DNA of 64,000 nt from Halobacillus naozhouensis (GTDB taxonomy: Bacteria > Bacillota > Bacilli > Bacillales > Halobacillaceae): NCBI RefSeq assembly GCF_029714185.1, contig NZ_CP121671.1:2728001-2792000 (forward strand), given 5' to 3'. The notes under the pieces are model-generated. The model was given only the letters and a program-made list of their open reading frames with translations. It ran no database searches and had not been told where the DNA came from. This document shows positions 38,167-47,546 of the stretch, in pieces. A program made the position numbers and the translations under genes. Every line of letters starts with the position of its first letter. Position 1 is the stretch's first letter.

Positions 38167-38655
38167 TCAGCCCTTTCCACTGCACAATTCAGAGAAGCTG
38201 TCAATCTGCTCCTGCTTACCAATCGTCATAATGACATCCCCTGGGAACAGTTTAGTGTCTGCTTCTGGGATGGCAATACTTTCGTCTCCTTTTATGATAC
38301 CAATGATTGTGACTCCTGTCCTATTTCTAATTTCAGACTGCTCAATTGTTTGTTCAATGATGGGAGAAGCCTCCTTTAACTCTATCCAATCAATTACAAT
38401 TTGATTTCTGAACATCTTTAATTTATTGGCATCCACAGGCTGGTATGTTGCACCGAGTAACTGGGCACCAAGTTCTCTCGTTTCATCTGATGTCAAATCC
38501 ATGGCAAAGTCCGCTTCTTCACTGTCAGCCTCTTCAAAAAAATACAGTTCCCGCTTCCCTGTATGATGTACGATCAGCACAAGCATACTGTCTTCAGCTG
38601 TTTTTAAAGTGATTTTTTGACCAATGCCTGGTAACTGTGAAACAGAAATATTCAT
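38167..38655 (-). CDS. khtT: KhtT regulatory subunit (RCK_C domain)
   Basis: A 162-residue cytoplasmic protein. The N-terminal part starts MNISVSQLPGIGQKI, as in B. subtilis KhtT. The C-terminal TrkA-C (RCK_C) domain spans about residues 75-160 (RNRTGVTIIGIIKGDE, then FPGDVIMTIGKQEQID). KhtT gates KhtU, and in B. subtilis its RCK_C domain binds c-di-AMP. ATG 38655 has AAAGGAGTGG upstream; the longer frame is not conserved. Two-gene operon with khtU. Confidence 0.9.
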   Translation of the reverse strand: MNISVSQLPGIGQKITLKTAEDSMLVLIVHHTGKRELYFFEEADSEEADFAMDLTSDETRELGAQLLGATYQPVDANKLKMFRNQIVIDWIELKEASPIIEQTIEQSEIRNRTGVTIIGIIKGDESIAIPEADTKLFPGDVIMTIGKQEQIDSFSELCSGKG

Positions 38656-38861
38656 TACTATCCACTCCTTTTTCTTTTTTGACCTGATCTCATTAGTATG
38701 ACACATTATAAGGTCTTCATTAAAATTAACCATTGGATTAACTCCATCGGTTACATTGTAATACTATCAGGAGTTGAGCTGTCAATCTACACCCCAGTTT
38801 GTTTTCTGATATCGGGTGTGGTAATTTAAAATAGTTAAATGTTTAAGAGGAGGTAATACCA

Positions 38862-39572
38862 ATGAGTGTACATATTGGTGCCAAACCTGGAGAGATTGCC
38901 GATAAAATTCTATTACCTGGAGATCCCTTAAGAGCAAAGTATATTGCTGAGAATTTCCTGGAAGATGCAACATGCTACAATGAAGTCCGCGGCATGTATG
39001 GTTACACAGGAACCTATAAAGGTGAACGTATTTCTGTTCAAGGAACTGGCATGGGTGTCCCATCCATCTCAATTTATATTAATGAACTTATGGAAAGCTA
39101 TGATGTTAAGAAGCTCATCCGTGTGGGCACATGCGGAGCCCTGCAAAAGGATGTTCAAGTGCGTGATGTCATTCTAGCCTCAACATCAACTACTGACTCA
39201 CAGATGAATCGAATGGTATTTGACCACATAGATTTTGCCCCGACTGCTGATTTTAGTCTTTTGAAAACCGCTTATGATGCTGGTGTTGATAAAGGACTTA
39301 ACTTGCGTGTCGGTAATGTTTTCACTAGCGATAGCTTTTACCGGGATAATGCCATGGACCTTTTCAACTTATTGGCTAAATACAATGTGTTAGCAGTGGA
39401 AATGGAAACGACCGCATTATACACACTTGCAGCCAAATACAACCGCCAGGCGTTATCTGTGCTTACCGTTAGTGATCACATTTTAACGGGTGAAGAAACT
39501 TCTTCTGAAGAACGTCAGACTACTTTTAACGACATGATTGAAGTAGCGTTAGAAGCAGCTATTGAAGACTAA
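38862..39572 (+). CDS. deoD: purine nucleoside phosphorylase DeoD
   Basis: A 236-residue hexameric-type phosphorylase that splits purine (deoxy)nucleosides with phosphate. It shows [35 protein letters not shown] (phosphate site), [13 protein letters not shown] (nucleoside binding) and the catalytic Asp in [10 protein letters not shown]. The ribosome site AGAGGAGG gives ATG 38862. Monocistronic between khtTU and the aminopeptidase. Confidence 0.97.
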   Translation: MSVHIGAKPGEIADKILLPGDPLRAKYIAENFLEDATCYNEVRGMYGYTGTYKGERISVQGTGMGVPSISIYINELMESYDVKKLIRVGTCGALQKDVQVRDVILASTSTTDSQMNRMVFDHIDFAPTADFSLLKTAYDAGVDKGLNLRVGNVFTSDSFYRDNAMDLFNLLAKYNVLAVEMETTALYTLAAKYNRQALSVLTVSDHILTGEETSSEERQTTFNDMIEVALEAAIED

Positions 39573-39717
39573 TTTCATATCCGCTTCAATTTAAATGCCC
39601 GCCATTGTGCGGGCTTATTTATTTGAGACTAACATTGAACCGTATTCCTCTAATGTATACCCCATACCTGACTTTGCTCAGTGCCATCGCCTATTAAATA
39701 GTTAATAAATTCCCATG

Positions 39718-39762
39718 CAAAAAAGCAACCTGAATGATAAACCATTCAGGTTGCTTTATAAA
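39718..39762. terminator. terminator of the leucyl aminopeptidase gene
   Basis: AAGCAACCTGAATG and CATTCAGGTTGCTT form a 14-bp stem with a seven-base loop and T/A-rich flanks. It ends the minus-strand aminopeptidase gene and may also stop deoD read-through. Confidence 0.85.
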
Positions 39763-39776
39763 TAGTAAAAAAGCTA

Positions 39777-41264
39777 TTAAGATCTTGTTAAAAGGTAATG
39801 GGCTAAAGTTCGAGCCATCACACCTGTTGGACCTTTAGGGCCTAAATCGTGCGATTTTTCAGCCATTGATGTTCCAGCAATATCTAAGTGTACCCAAGGA
39901 GTTTCTTCTGCAAACTCCCCGACAAAAGCTCCCCCCATAATTGGATGAGCTTTGCGTGTAGGAGAATTATTTAGGTCAGCAATTGAGCTGTTTCTAACTT
40001 GTTCCCGGTAATCTTCGTTATAAGGAAGCTGCCAAATTGGTTCATCCACAGCTTCACTGCTCTTCTGCACAGCATTGAAGAAGATTTCGTTATTCGTCAT
40101 CGCACCTGTCATCCAGGAACCTAATGCTGTAACTACACCACCTGTTAAGGTAGCTATGTTTATAATACGTTCAGCACCCAATTGTTTAGCATAGGTCACT
40201 CCATCGGCCAGGGCTAGTCTGCCTTCCGCATCAGTATTTAGCACTTCGATTGTACGGCCACTCATAGATGTAATGACGTCATCAGGTTTAAACGCAGCAC
40301 CGGAAATCATATTGTCAGAGGAAGGAATTACAGCTAAAACATTTTGCTTTGGCTGTAAACGGCCAACAATATCCATTGCCCCAAGAACAGCTGCTGCTCC
40401 ACCCATATCTCCTTTCATTCCTGGCATGCCTGTCTTCGTCTTGATTGAATAGCCTCCAGTGTCATATGTAATCCCTTTCCCCACTAGTGCTGTGACATCT
40501 GTCCATTTCTCCAGCCCCTGATATTTCAATACAATCATCTTCGGCGGCTCAACGGAACCTTGATTAACAGCGAGTAAGGCTCCCATACCCAGATCTTCCA
40601 TTTGATTCTTATCAAGGATCTCCACTGCAAAACCATAACTATCAGCCAAATCTACAGCGTATTGTGCCATATTGGTAGATGTCAGCATATTGGCGGGTAG
40701 ATGCACTAGATGCCTGGCTGTATTTACACCGTGACTGAAGGAGTATCCTTTTTCTAACGAACGAAGCAGAATGTCTTCTTTTTCGTTTGAAATTAAAGTA
40801 AGTGAGTCCATCATCGATTGTGGCTCAGGTTGCTCACGTTTAAAATTAATGAGTCGATAAGTGGATGTTCCCATCGATTCGGCAATAAGTTGAGCACAAT
40901 CACTACTGGAATGTTTGTCCGATTGGAAACTATCAAGAGCTATGGACACTTCGGTGACTTTGTCAGATTGCAGCCTTTTAAATAACTTTCCAAAAGCATT
41001 CTTAAGCTGTTTTCTTGTAAGTTGAGCTCGATCTCCTAACCCCAAAAAATAAATCCGCTTAAGAGGAAGCTGGCCAGGAGGCAGATATTTAGAAATTTCT
41101 TTATACTCCCTGGAAAGATCACCTTCTTGGATATGTGCAGCAACTTGGCCAGTGGAGTGATCATTTAATGTTTGATAGATTACTTGTTGATCGATATCTC
41201 CCTTGGTTAAACCGACAATAAGGGTATGTTTCTGGCCAAACAAATCTTTTTGAACGTTGAACAT
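39777..41264 (-). CDS. pepA: leucyl aminopeptidase (M17)
   Basis: A 495-residue cytosolic M17 zinc aminopeptidase; B. subtilis YuiE is the likely counterpart. The C-terminal catalytic half shows VGKGITYDTGG (metal-binding Lys and Asp), MKGDMGGAA, the family signature NTDAEGRL and a bicarbonate-binding Arg within it. The N-terminal half is the usual variable domain. ATG 41264 with TGGAGG upstream. Removes N-terminal leucine and similar residues from peptides. Confidence 0.96.
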   Translation of the reverse strand: MFNVQKDLFGQKHTLIVGLTKGDIDQQVIYQTLNDHSTGQVAAHIQEGDLSREYKEISKYLPPGQLPLKRIYFLGLGDRAQLTRKQLKNAFGKLFKRLQSDKVTEVSIALDSFQSDKHSSSDCAQLIAESMGTSTYRLINFKREQPEPQSMMDSLTLISNEKEDILLRSLEKGYSFSHGVNTARHLVHLPANMLTSTNMAQYAVDLADSYGFAVEILDKNQMEDLGMGALLAVNQGSVEPPKMIVLKYQGLEKWTDVTALVGKGITYDTGGYSIKTKTGMPGMKGDMGGAAAVLGAMDIVGRLQPKQNVLAVIPSSDNMISGAAFKPDDVITSMSGRTIEVLNTDAEGRLALADGVTYAKQLGAERIINIATLTGGVVTALGSWMTGAMTNNEIFFNAVQKSSEAVDEPIWQLPYNEDYREQVRNSSIADLNNSPTRKAHPIMGGAFVGEFAEETPWVHLDIAGTSMAEKSHDLGPKGPTGVMARTLAHYLLTRS

Positions 41265-41411
41265 AGTTTACACCTCCATTGCCAGTATACTAAAAATATT
41301 GCCGATTTGCCTCCTGCAGTTTTAGAAGGGACTAATGAAAGAAACATGTGATACAATACCATTAAGATTTATTGAAACCTATATTCCTTTACAGGCATAA
41401 TGAAGGAAAGG

Positions 41412-41900
41412 ATGTCTTTTGACCGTATGGATTTACTACAAAATTTCCCTCTTTGGGCGGCACTCGCCGCCATAATTTTCGCACAAATTGTTAAGATTCC
41501 CATTCAATTTATCGCCTCTCGCAAATTTGACGGTGGGCTTGCGTTTAGCACTGGCGGGATGCCAAGCAGCCATTCCGCAGCTGTCACTGCTTTAGCAACA
41601 GGAGTGGGGGTCGACCAAGGATTCGATTCCTCGATTTTCGCTGTTGCTTGTGTATTTGCTATTATCGTTATGTTTGATTCCACTGGTGTCCGAAGACAAA
41701 CAGGTGAACAAGCTATTATGTTAAATATTTTATTAAATGACTTTCACCGTTTTGTTGGTGAGGCAAAAGAATGGGGAAATAAAGAAGAATTTCAAAAACG
41801 CGAAGAACTGAAGGAGCTTCTTGGCCACAGACCGATTGAAGTCTTTTTTGGGGCTCTCACTGGTATTGGTTTAACCCTGGTACTGAATGTACTCGTCTAA
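41412..41900 (+). CDS. yuiD: divergent PAP2 family membrane protein YuiD
   Basis: A 162-residue membrane protein (DUF212). It carries the phosphatase-like signatures IVKIPIQFI, GGMPSSHSAAVTAL and RRQTGEQA, plus LGHRPIEVFFGALTG at the end. In B. subtilis YuiD is about 158 residues. Starts at 41412 (MSFDRM) and 41427 (MDLLQN) are both possible. The B. subtilis protein aligns with the second, but the visible AAGGA site favours the first. Substrate unknown. Confidence 0.88.
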   Translation: MSFDRMDLLQNFPLWAALAAIIFAQIVKIPIQFIASRKFDGGLAFSTGGMPSSHSAAVTALATGVGVDQGFDSSIFAVACVFAIIVMFDSTGVRRQTGEQAIMLNILLNDFHRFVGEAKEWGNKEEFQKREELKELLGHRPIEVFFGALTGIGLTLVLNVLV

Positions 41901-41904
41901 TTAA

Positions 41905-41943
41905 TGCAAGAAACCGGATCCGACTTATTCGGATCCGGTTTAG
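41905..41943. terminator. bidirectional terminator between yuiD and yuiC
   Basis: AAACCGGATCCGA and TCGGATCCGGTTT form a 13-bp stem with a five-base loop between convergent genes. Confidence 0.88.
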
Positions 41944-41945
41944 TT

Positions 41946-42629
41946 CTATTCTTCAAGAATCTGTGTTCTGAATACCTGTAAGGCTTCATTTTTATTCAGT
42001 TTAGTTAAATCTTCGTCAGTAAGGGTTCCATCGCCTTCTTTAATGACATACACATTGACCTTCTTCTTCCCCCAATGCTCATAAACATCATCTACTGTCG
42101 GGTAATACAAATCAATCTCATTTCCGTTGATCGCAGAACCTTTATCTGCCACAACGCCATAACCGTAATTGGGAATAAATAATATCGTTCCTATTGGATA
42201 TACTGATAAATCTGCTGCAATAGTAGAATATAAGTCTCTCTTTACAGTAACACCGGAAAAGGTTATTCCAAACTGGGGATGATCTGGTGTTTTTCCTGTT
42301 GATTCATATCCAGCTGTATAGCCTGTCGCAACCACTGTATGACTGGGATACTGAGATAAGTCAATCGCTTCCCGGAGAGAAGCAGGTGCTTCCACAGTAG
42401 AAGTTGAAACATAACGTTGTTGTGCCTTTTTTACGTTAAGAGATTTGGTTTCAAGCCCTACCCTTCTTTCATCAAATGCAGTCATGGTCAGTGCTGAAAC
42501 TTTCTCATGATTACTAGATATCCAGTTATCAACGTCTTTGAGTGAAATGTTTGTAATGTTCACCCAGGTAAAATAAATAGCTGTCGCAAATAACGCTACG
42601 AAAAATAGAGTCCGTAAATATTTTCTCAT
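41946..42629 (-). CDS. yuiC: 3D-domain cell-wall protein YuiC
   Basis: A 227-residue protein. An N-terminal membrane anchor ([16 protein letters not shown]) and a linker are followed by a 3D (three-aspartate) domain at about residues 100-195. Motifs are [37 protein letters not shown] and the acid pair in NEIDLYY. YuiC from B. subtilis is an MltA-type lytic transglycosylase-like enzyme related to resuscitation-promoting factors. ATG 42629 follows GAGGTGATAATC. A terminator separates it from yuiB. Confidence 0.9.
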   Translation of the reverse strand: MRKYLRTLFFVALFATAIYFTWVNITNISLKDVDNWISSNHEKVSALTMTAFDERRVGLETKSLNVKKAQQRYVSTSTVEAPASLREAIDLSQYPSHTVVATGYTAGYESTGKTPDHPQFGITFSGVTVKRDLYSTIAADLSVYPIGTILFIPNYGYGVVADKGSAINGNEIDLYYPTVDDVYEHWGKKKVNVYVIKEGDGTLTDEDLTKLNKNEALQVFRTQILEE

Positions 42630-42678
42630 GATTATCACCTCACGATGTCATCATGTCCAACATTTACCTGAAATATAC

Positions 42679-42712
42679 AACACCACGGTATCTATACAGA
42701 AGCCGTGGTGTG
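42679..42712 (-). terminator. hairpin between yuiB and yuiC
   Basis: The minus strand has ACACCACGG and CCGTGGTGT arms around a long loop. The tail is only moderately T-rich, so it may be a leaky terminator. Confidence 0.6.
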
Positions 42713-42716
42713 TAAA

Positions 42717-43034
42717 TTAGAACATTTGATATCCGTGTTTTCTAAGTAATTTGATGACAATACCTGCTCCAATGGTTCCAGCAAAGCCACAAAGAAGAAT
42801 AGTAATATCAACAGCTTGAAGTTTGACTATCTGATCAAAAACAGTTCCAAAAGCTTCAGAAGTTTCAGTAAAATATCGACCTATTTCAAAATTATCTACG
42901 ATGAGTAAGACAATGGCAGGATAGACAATAGCCATAATCCAGGATGATCGTAGAATCATGTTAATTAAGAAAGAGATCCCAAAAAACAACACAAAAAACA
43001 ATAACATGGATACAACAAACTGAACAATATTCAA
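42717..43034 (-). CDS. yuiB: YuiB family membrane protein
   Basis: A 105-residue membrane protein with two N-terminal hydrophobic helices (VVSMLLFFVLFFGISFLI and IMAIVYPAIVLLIV) and one C-terminal helix (ITILLCGFAGTIGAGIVI). Same length as B. subtilis YuiB and next to the same neighbours. The start is TTG 43034, nine bases after TAGGGGGA. Function unknown. Confidence 0.85.
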   Translation of the reverse strand: MNIVQFVVSMLLFFVLFFGISFLINMILRSSWIMAIVYPAIVLLIVDNFEIGRYFTETSEAFGTVFDQIVKLQAVDITILLCGFAGTIGAGIVIKLLRKHGYQMF

Positions 43035-43101
43035 AATAAATCCCCCTAATTAAAAGCGCAAGAGCGATCGTGCATAAAAATTATATATTCTCGGCTTTAA
43101 A

Positions 43102-43140
43102 AAAGCAAAGACAGCTGACCTGCCTTTGCTTTTACTTATC
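43102..43140 (-). terminator. yumB terminator
   Basis: The minus strand has AAAGCAAAGGCAG and CTGTCTTTGCTTTTTT arms right after the yumB stop. Confidence 0.8.
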
Positions 43141-43144
43141 AAAC

Positions 43145-44365
43145 TTATTTAAAGAGATTAAGCTTTCCTTTTTTAAGAAGAAGCCCGATGCCACCCAGTT
43201 TAAGAAGATAACGATTATCAATCACTTTCTTCATTGCTGAAGCAGACCATCCAAATAGTTTCTTATCATCGAACACGACACCAATCGCATCACTATGACC
43301 GAGTGAAGCAACCGTACCTTGGATCTTAGGAGTGAACGACTCTAGATGGTTATCGCCTTGCACTAATTTCGTAAGGCTTGCTGCTGTGTGTTCAGCCATT
43401 TGAATAGCAATTTGTGCTGTTGGAGGGTACGGACGTTCTGTTTCCTCATTCATAATTACCGCGCAGTCACCAACGATGAAGACATCATCATAATTAGGAG
43501 CACGTAGGTCATCACGAACTGGAATTCGACCACGATTTGTTTCAAATCCAGCGTCAACAATTAAGGAATTCCCTTGAACACCAGCTGCCCACACAACCGT
43601 ATTCGTAGCAATCTCTTCTCGCTTTTCATCTTTTTCAAATATCAGTTTATCTTCAGTAACTTCCTTGATCATCGCACCGATTTTAAATTCTACACCGCGT
43701 GCTTCAAGAGAATTCATTGCATATTCCACTAATTCAGGATCGAAGCCTGGAAGCGCAGTTGGTGCAGCTTCAACGTTTATAATACGTACCTTTTCTCGAG
43801 GAATATCATATTCCTTACAGAGTTCCGGAACTCTGTTCGCAAGTTCACCAACAAATTCAATTCCAGTGAATCCAGCCCCGCCGACAACAAGATTTAAACG
43901 CTCTTCTTTCTTGTCTGCCTCATTGTTGTATTTAGCAAAGTTGTATTCAATATGTTGACGAATGAGTCGTGCACTATTAATACTGCTAATTGTAAACGCA
44001 TTTTCTTTAAGACCGGAAATTCCAAACGTTGCAGCTTCAAAGCCAAGACCGACTACTAAATAATCATAAGAAAGTTCCCCATTTTCCAGTGTAACCTTCT
44101 TTTCATCGGGTCTTACTTTCGTTACAGTATCTTGAACAAAATTAATTTTGCTAGTGTCAATAAGCTCGTTAATCTGGATCCTCGTCTTATCATGGTGCAG
44201 CGTGCCAGCAGCATTTTCATGCAGCCATGTCGTTTGGTAATGATAGTTATGCTTGTTCACTAAAGTAATGTTCGCTTCGTTCACGTTTAAGCTTTTTTGA
44301 AGCTTAACCGCTGTCATAATTCCACCGTATCCGGCTCCAATGATCACGATATTAGGGTTATTCAT
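43145..44365 (-). CDS. yumB: type II NADH dehydrogenase-like protein YumB
   Basis: A 406-residue FAD/NAD(P)-dependent pyridine nucleotide-disulfide-fold oxidoreductase, identical in length to B. subtilis YumB. The FAD-binding GAGYGG is near residue 9, [20 protein letters not shown] follows, the NAD-binding segment is [12 protein letters not shown], and the second FAD motif is VFIVGDCA. It should pass electrons from NADH to the menaquinone made by the men genes in this window, without pumping protons. ATG 44365 follows GGAAGTGAT. Divergent from yumC. Confidence 0.93.
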   Translation of the reverse strand: MNNPNIVIIGAGYGGIMTAVKLQKSLNVNEANITLVNKHNYHYQTTWLHENAAGTLHHDKTRIQINELIDTSKINFVQDTVTKVRPDEKKVTLENGELSYDYLVVGLGFEAATFGISGLKENAFTISSINSARLIRQHIEYNFAKYNNEADKKEERLNLVVGGAGFTGIEFVGELANRVPELCKEYDIPREKVRIINVEAAPTALPGFDPELVEYAMNSLEARGVEFKIGAMIKEVTEDKLIFEKDEKREEIATNTVVWAAGVQGNSLIVDAGFETNRGRIPVRDDLRAPNYDDVFIVGDCAVIMNEETERPYPPTAQIAIQMAEHTAASLTKLVQGDNHLESFTPKIQGTVASLGHSDAIGVVFDDKKLFGWSASAMKKVIDNRYLLKLGGIGLLLKKGKLNLFK

Positions 44366-44682
44366 GATTATCACTTCCATCTCGAGATTTTTAACCACTT
44401 TCTGGCCTACATCTTAAATATCGTTCTTTGTGACTCGTTTCACACAATCCAACATAAAAAAAAGCCCGTCGATTCTTATTTAGTTTTGTCATAAAATCGT
44501 AAAATGTTTTCTGATTTTATCTTAGACCTTTTCCTTTCTATTTTCAACCCTTGAGTAATTTTCCGAAAGTTCCTAACCTTTATGACTTTATACTAATCAA
44601 TGCAAATCAATAGAAATGCCAATAAAATTCATTTTATGATAGAATAAAAAAAGTGTCATTTTATCAAGAGGAGGCAATCTTA

Positions 44683-45669
44683 ATGGATGATAAAGTTTAT
44701 GATATAACCATCATCGGCGGAGGTCCCGTCGGTTTATTTACTGCATTCTATGGTGGCATGCGTCAAGCTAGCGTTAAGATAATAGAGAGTTTACCTCATT
44801 TGGGTGGGCAGCTTACGGCACTATACCCTGAGAAATATATATTCGATGTAGCCGGGTTTCCACGGGTTCGGGCACAAGAGCTTGTTGATAACTTGGAGGA
44901 ACAAGCATTGGCATTTGATCCTGCGATCGCTTTGGATCAAGCAGTTGAGACAGTTGAACGTCTTGAAGATGGCTCTTTCAAGCTGACAACAAATTCTGAA
45001 GCACACTATACACGCACACTTATTATCACTGCCGGCAACGGGGCTTTTCAACCACGAAGACTGAAGATTGACGACACGGAGCGATTCGAAGAGACTAACT
45101 TACATTATCACGTTAATGATATGAATCATTTTGCTGACAAAAATGTCATGATTTGCGGTGGAGGAGATTCAGCAGTGGATTGGGCATTAATGCTTGAACC
45201 TGTCGCGAAGCAGGTTTCACTTGTTCATCGTCGTGATAAATTCCGTGCCCATGAACATAGTGTCGAGCAGCTGATGAACTCTAGTGTCAAATTGATGACG
45301 CCTTTCACACCCGAAAAAATGATTGGGGAAGCTCGGATCAACCAGGTGGAGCTTCATGAAGTTAAAGGCGATCGGGTAGAAACGGTCGACGTTGATGAAG
45401 TAGTTGTGAACTACGGCTTTATCTCATCCCTAGGTCCCATTAAAAATTGGGAACTGGAAATCGAGAAAAACAGTATTGTGGTGAATTCTAAAATGGAAAC
45501 TAATATTGAGGGAATTTATGCAGCGGGTGATATTTGCACCTATCCTGGAAAAGTGAAGCTGATTGCTTCCGGTTTTGGGGAAGGACCCACTGCCGTAAAC
45601 AACGCGAAAGCTTATTTAGACCCAAGTGCGCGGGTACAACCTAAGCATTCTACAAGCATGTTTTCCTAA
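44683..45669 (+). CDS. yumC: ferredoxin-NADP reductase YumC
   Basis: A 328-residue thioredoxin-reductase-like ferredoxin/flavodoxin-NADP+ reductase. It shows FAD-binding [30 protein letters not shown], the NADP site [13 protein letters not shown] with [10 protein letters not shown], and the second FAD motif [11 protein letters not shown]. It lacks the CxxC of thioredoxin reductase, as expected. ATG 44683 with AGAGGAGG; the earlier frame start is not used. A clear terminator hairpin follows at 45689-45722. Confidence 0.96.
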   Translation: MDDKVYDITIIGGGPVGLFTAFYGGMRQASVKIIESLPHLGGQLTALYPEKYIFDVAGFPRVRAQELVDNLEEQALAFDPAIALDQAVETVERLEDGSFKLTTNSEAHYTRTLIITAGNGAFQPRRLKIDDTERFEETNLHYHVNDMNHFADKNVMICGGGDSAVDWALMLEPVAKQVSLVHRRDKFRAHEHSVEQLMNSSVKLMTPFTPEKMIGEARINQVELHEVKGDRVETVDVDEVVVNYGFISSLGPIKNWELEIEKNSIVVNSKMETNIEGIYAAGDICTYPGKVKLIASGFGEGPTAVNNAKAYLDPSARVQPKHSTSMFS

Positions 45670-45687
45670 CTTGTAGGCTGCGAAAAG

Positions 45688-45724
45688 CTATCTTCAGGTC
45701 ATTAACTGAAGATAGCTTTTTTTC
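45688..45724 (+). terminator. yumC terminator
   Basis: AGCTATCTTCAG and CTGAAGATAGCT arms, loop GTCATTAA, followed by seven T. Confidence 0.88.
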
Positions 45725-45844
45725 TTTGAAGAGGTCATGGAGTGGGATTGCACAGAAAAGCAAAATAATTGCACATAAATTTGATTAATTGAATATAACT
45801 TTAATTATTCGCTTATAAAAACTATTGGGTCATTTTCCACGCTA

Positions 45845-45887
45845 CAAAAAATCCTTCTTCACATTCGATAGAACGTAAAGAAGGATG
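45845..45887 (-). terminator. terminator of the sufA-like gene
   Basis: The minus strand has ATCCTTCTTTAC and GTGAAGAAGGAT arms, then TTTTTTG, just after the stop. Confidence 0.8.
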
Positions 45888-45895
45888 ATCAGCTA

Positions 45896-46258
45896 TTAGC
45901 AATTAGGATCAGGTGTTCCAGCATTTGTTGCTGTTTTAAAGGAAGATCCGCAGCCGCATGATACAATGGCGTTCGGATTATCAATTGTAAACCCGCCGCC
46001 CATCATATTTTGTTTAAAATCAATCGTTGTGCCTTCAATGATCGGAATATCTTGATTATGGATGACAACAGGGATGCCGTCTAAAACCATAGTCTTGTCT
46101 AACTCTTCATTTATTTCATCTTCGAAGCCCATCGCATAAGACAATCCACTACAGCCCCCACCTTTTATTCCAAAACGAAGGTGTACGTCCCCTGACTCTT
46201 CTTCCTTCATCATTTCTTTTATTCGATGGTTAGCTGCTTCCGTGATATTAAGAATCAT
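45896..46258 (-). CDS. sufA: A-type iron-sulfur carrier (SufA/YutM)
   Basis: A 120-residue HesB/IscA-type protein. The three conserved cysteines are present: Cys36 in GGGCSGLSY and Cys101/Cys103 in SCGCGSSF. It accepts or delivers Fe-S clusters to apo-proteins. B. subtilis YutM has the same length. Near it are yuzB, yuzD and nfu-like yutI, a known Fe-S neighbourhood. AAAGGAGAGG precedes ATG 46258. Confidence 0.93.
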   Translation of the reverse strand: MILNITEAANHRIKEMMKEEESGDVHLRFGIKGGGCSGLSYAMGFEDEINEELDKTMVLDGIPVVIHNQDIPIIEGTTIDFKQNMMGGGFTIDNPNAIVSCGCGSSFKTATNAGTPDPNC

Positions 46259-46332
46259 CTGGAGCCTCTCCTTTCATATCATTATAATTAGTATACTAAA
46301 ATGACACGACCCTGATCAAATATCCGCTACGC

Positions 46333-46374
46333 TATCAAAAAACCCCTTTATGAAAAAGATCATAAAAGGATTTT
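46333..46374 (-). terminator. yuzB terminator
   Basis: The minus strand has CCTTTTATGA and TCATAAAGGGG arms, then TTTTTTG, past the yuzB stop. Confidence 0.75.
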
Positions 46375-46393
46375 CACGGGCAGCATGACACCT

Positions 46394-46630
46394 TTAAAAT
46401 AGGGGATTTTCTTCCAGGTGCTGATAAATATTTTGCACTAACTCTTCAGGTGTGTCCGCCATTACGCGGTCGCCATTTACCAGGGCATACAGTCCTTGTG
46501 AACAAATGCCGCACTGGCTGAGGCAACCATATTCTATAACATCAAGATCCGGGTCTTTTTCAAGCTCTTCCATAGCTTCATCAGCCCCGCTGATTAAATT
46601 ATTTACACAAAACTCAATAATTGGATTCAT
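46394..46630 (-). CDS. yuzB: DUF1450 protein YuzB
   Basis: A 78-residue protein, the exact length of B. subtilis YuzB. It shows CVNNL near the N terminus and [20 protein letters not shown] in the middle, with four cysteines arranged as in thioredoxin-like [2Fe-2S] ferredoxins. An Fe-S or redox role is plausible but unproven. ATG 46630 lies after GAAGAGGTG. Confidence 0.88.
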   Translation of the reverse strand: MNPIIEFCVNNLISGADEAMEELEKDPDLDVIEYGCLSQCGICSQGLYALVNGDRVMADTPEELVQNIYQHLEENPLF

Positions 46631-46739
46631 CCGCTTCACCTCTTCATCCTGGATGAAACCCCGCTAGAATATAATCCTACCACATTATTAAATAAAAAGA
46701 CACCATCAAACCTACTGATAGACAGGCTTAAGAGATCCC

Positions 46740-47057
46740 TTACAACCCATGTTGTTCAAGCACGGAATAAACAGATTTCAAGCGCGGAATTCCTTCCCCA
46801 GCCACTTCTCCGTTTACGACGATTAACGGATAGAAAAGCTCGTCATTTAAGACTTGCTGTACAAATTCTTGATCTGTTTTATGATGATGTTGTGAGTAGA
46901 TATCTACATAATTAAAATCCACATGTCCTTGTCCATACTTTCGTGTAATAGCTGCCTCCAGCCATTCAAACGTTTCTTTTGATCCTGGTGCATTGACACA
47001 GCTGGCACACCTTTCTTCCGCACCGTACACTGTTAAGTAAATTTTTTGATCACTCAT
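46740..47057 (-). CDS. yuzD: YuzD family thiol-disulfide-like protein
   Basis: A 105-residue thioredoxin/glutaredoxin-like protein with a CASC motif at residues 17-20 (EERCASCVNAPGSKE), a VDFNYVDIYSQ strand and a cis-Pro region LFYPLIVVNG. B. subtilis YuzD is slightly longer (108). Between yuzB and divergent yutI in an Fe-S cluster neighbourhood. The ribosome site GGAGGGGCG gives ATG 47057. Redox partner unknown. Confidence 0.88.
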   Translation of the reverse strand: MSDQKIYLTVYGAEERCASCVNAPGSKETFEWLEAAITRKYGQGHVDFNYVDIYSQHHHKTDQEFVQQVLNDELFYPLIVVNGEVAGEGIPRLKSVYSVLEQHGL

Positions 47058-47223
47058 TTACGCCCCTCCATCTCAATGTTGTTCGTATATAACCATTTTA
47101 CAAAAGAAGATAAAAAAGATAAAATGAAAGTAGTTCTCAATTGAATTATATTTTGAAGAGACATCCATAGATTTTTAGTTCATTCCGTTTTATAATGAGG
47201 ATATTGAAAGGGGAAGATCGAAC

Positions 47224-47445
47224 ATGGAAGCACAAGTTCAAGAAGTACTCAATAAACTTCGCCCATTTTTACTACGTGATGGAGGAGATGTAGAATTAGT
47301 GGACGTTGAAGATGGCATTGTCCGTCTTCGTTTAATGGGAGCATGCGGGAATTGCCCAAGTTCTACCATTACGCTTAAAGCAGGGATTGAGCGTGCACTT
47401 TCTCAAGAGGTTCCTGGAATTTATGAAGTGGAACAAGTATTTTAA
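47224..47445 (+). CDS. yutI: NifU C-terminal domain protein (Nfu, YutI)
   Basis: A 73-residue Nfu domain with the cluster-binding CxxC ([10 protein letters not shown], Cys41 and Cys44) and [11 protein letters not shown]. Nfu proteins carry [4Fe-4S] clusters to targets. It is shorter than B. subtilis YutI (about 111), lacking the extra N-terminal part. Ribosome site AAAGGGGAAG, ATG 47224. Divergent from yuzD. Confidence 0.93.
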   Translation: MEAQVQEVLNKLRPFLLRDGGDVELVDVEDGIVRLRLMGACGNCPSSTITLKAGIERALSQEVPGIYEVEQVF

Positions 47446-47502
47446 TTAATTGACAGGTGTTAGCTGAAGAGGATAAAGCATTTCGATGCAGTACATCCCA
47501 TT

Positions 47503-47536
47503 TTGATTAAGTCCGTACATAATTATGTACGGACTT
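47503..47536. terminator. bidirectional terminator between yutI and the hydroxyacid dehydrogenase
   Basis: CTAAGTCCGTACAT and ATGTACGGACTTAG arms around AATT, with a T-rich right side. Confidence 0.82.
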
Positions 47537-47546
47537 AGTTGTTTTT

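Noticed and set aside
38656..38861. c-di-AMP riboswitch upstream of khtT
   Set aside because: The spacer is short and AT-rich with none of the conserved ydaO-type stems; regulation through the KhtT protein is enough.
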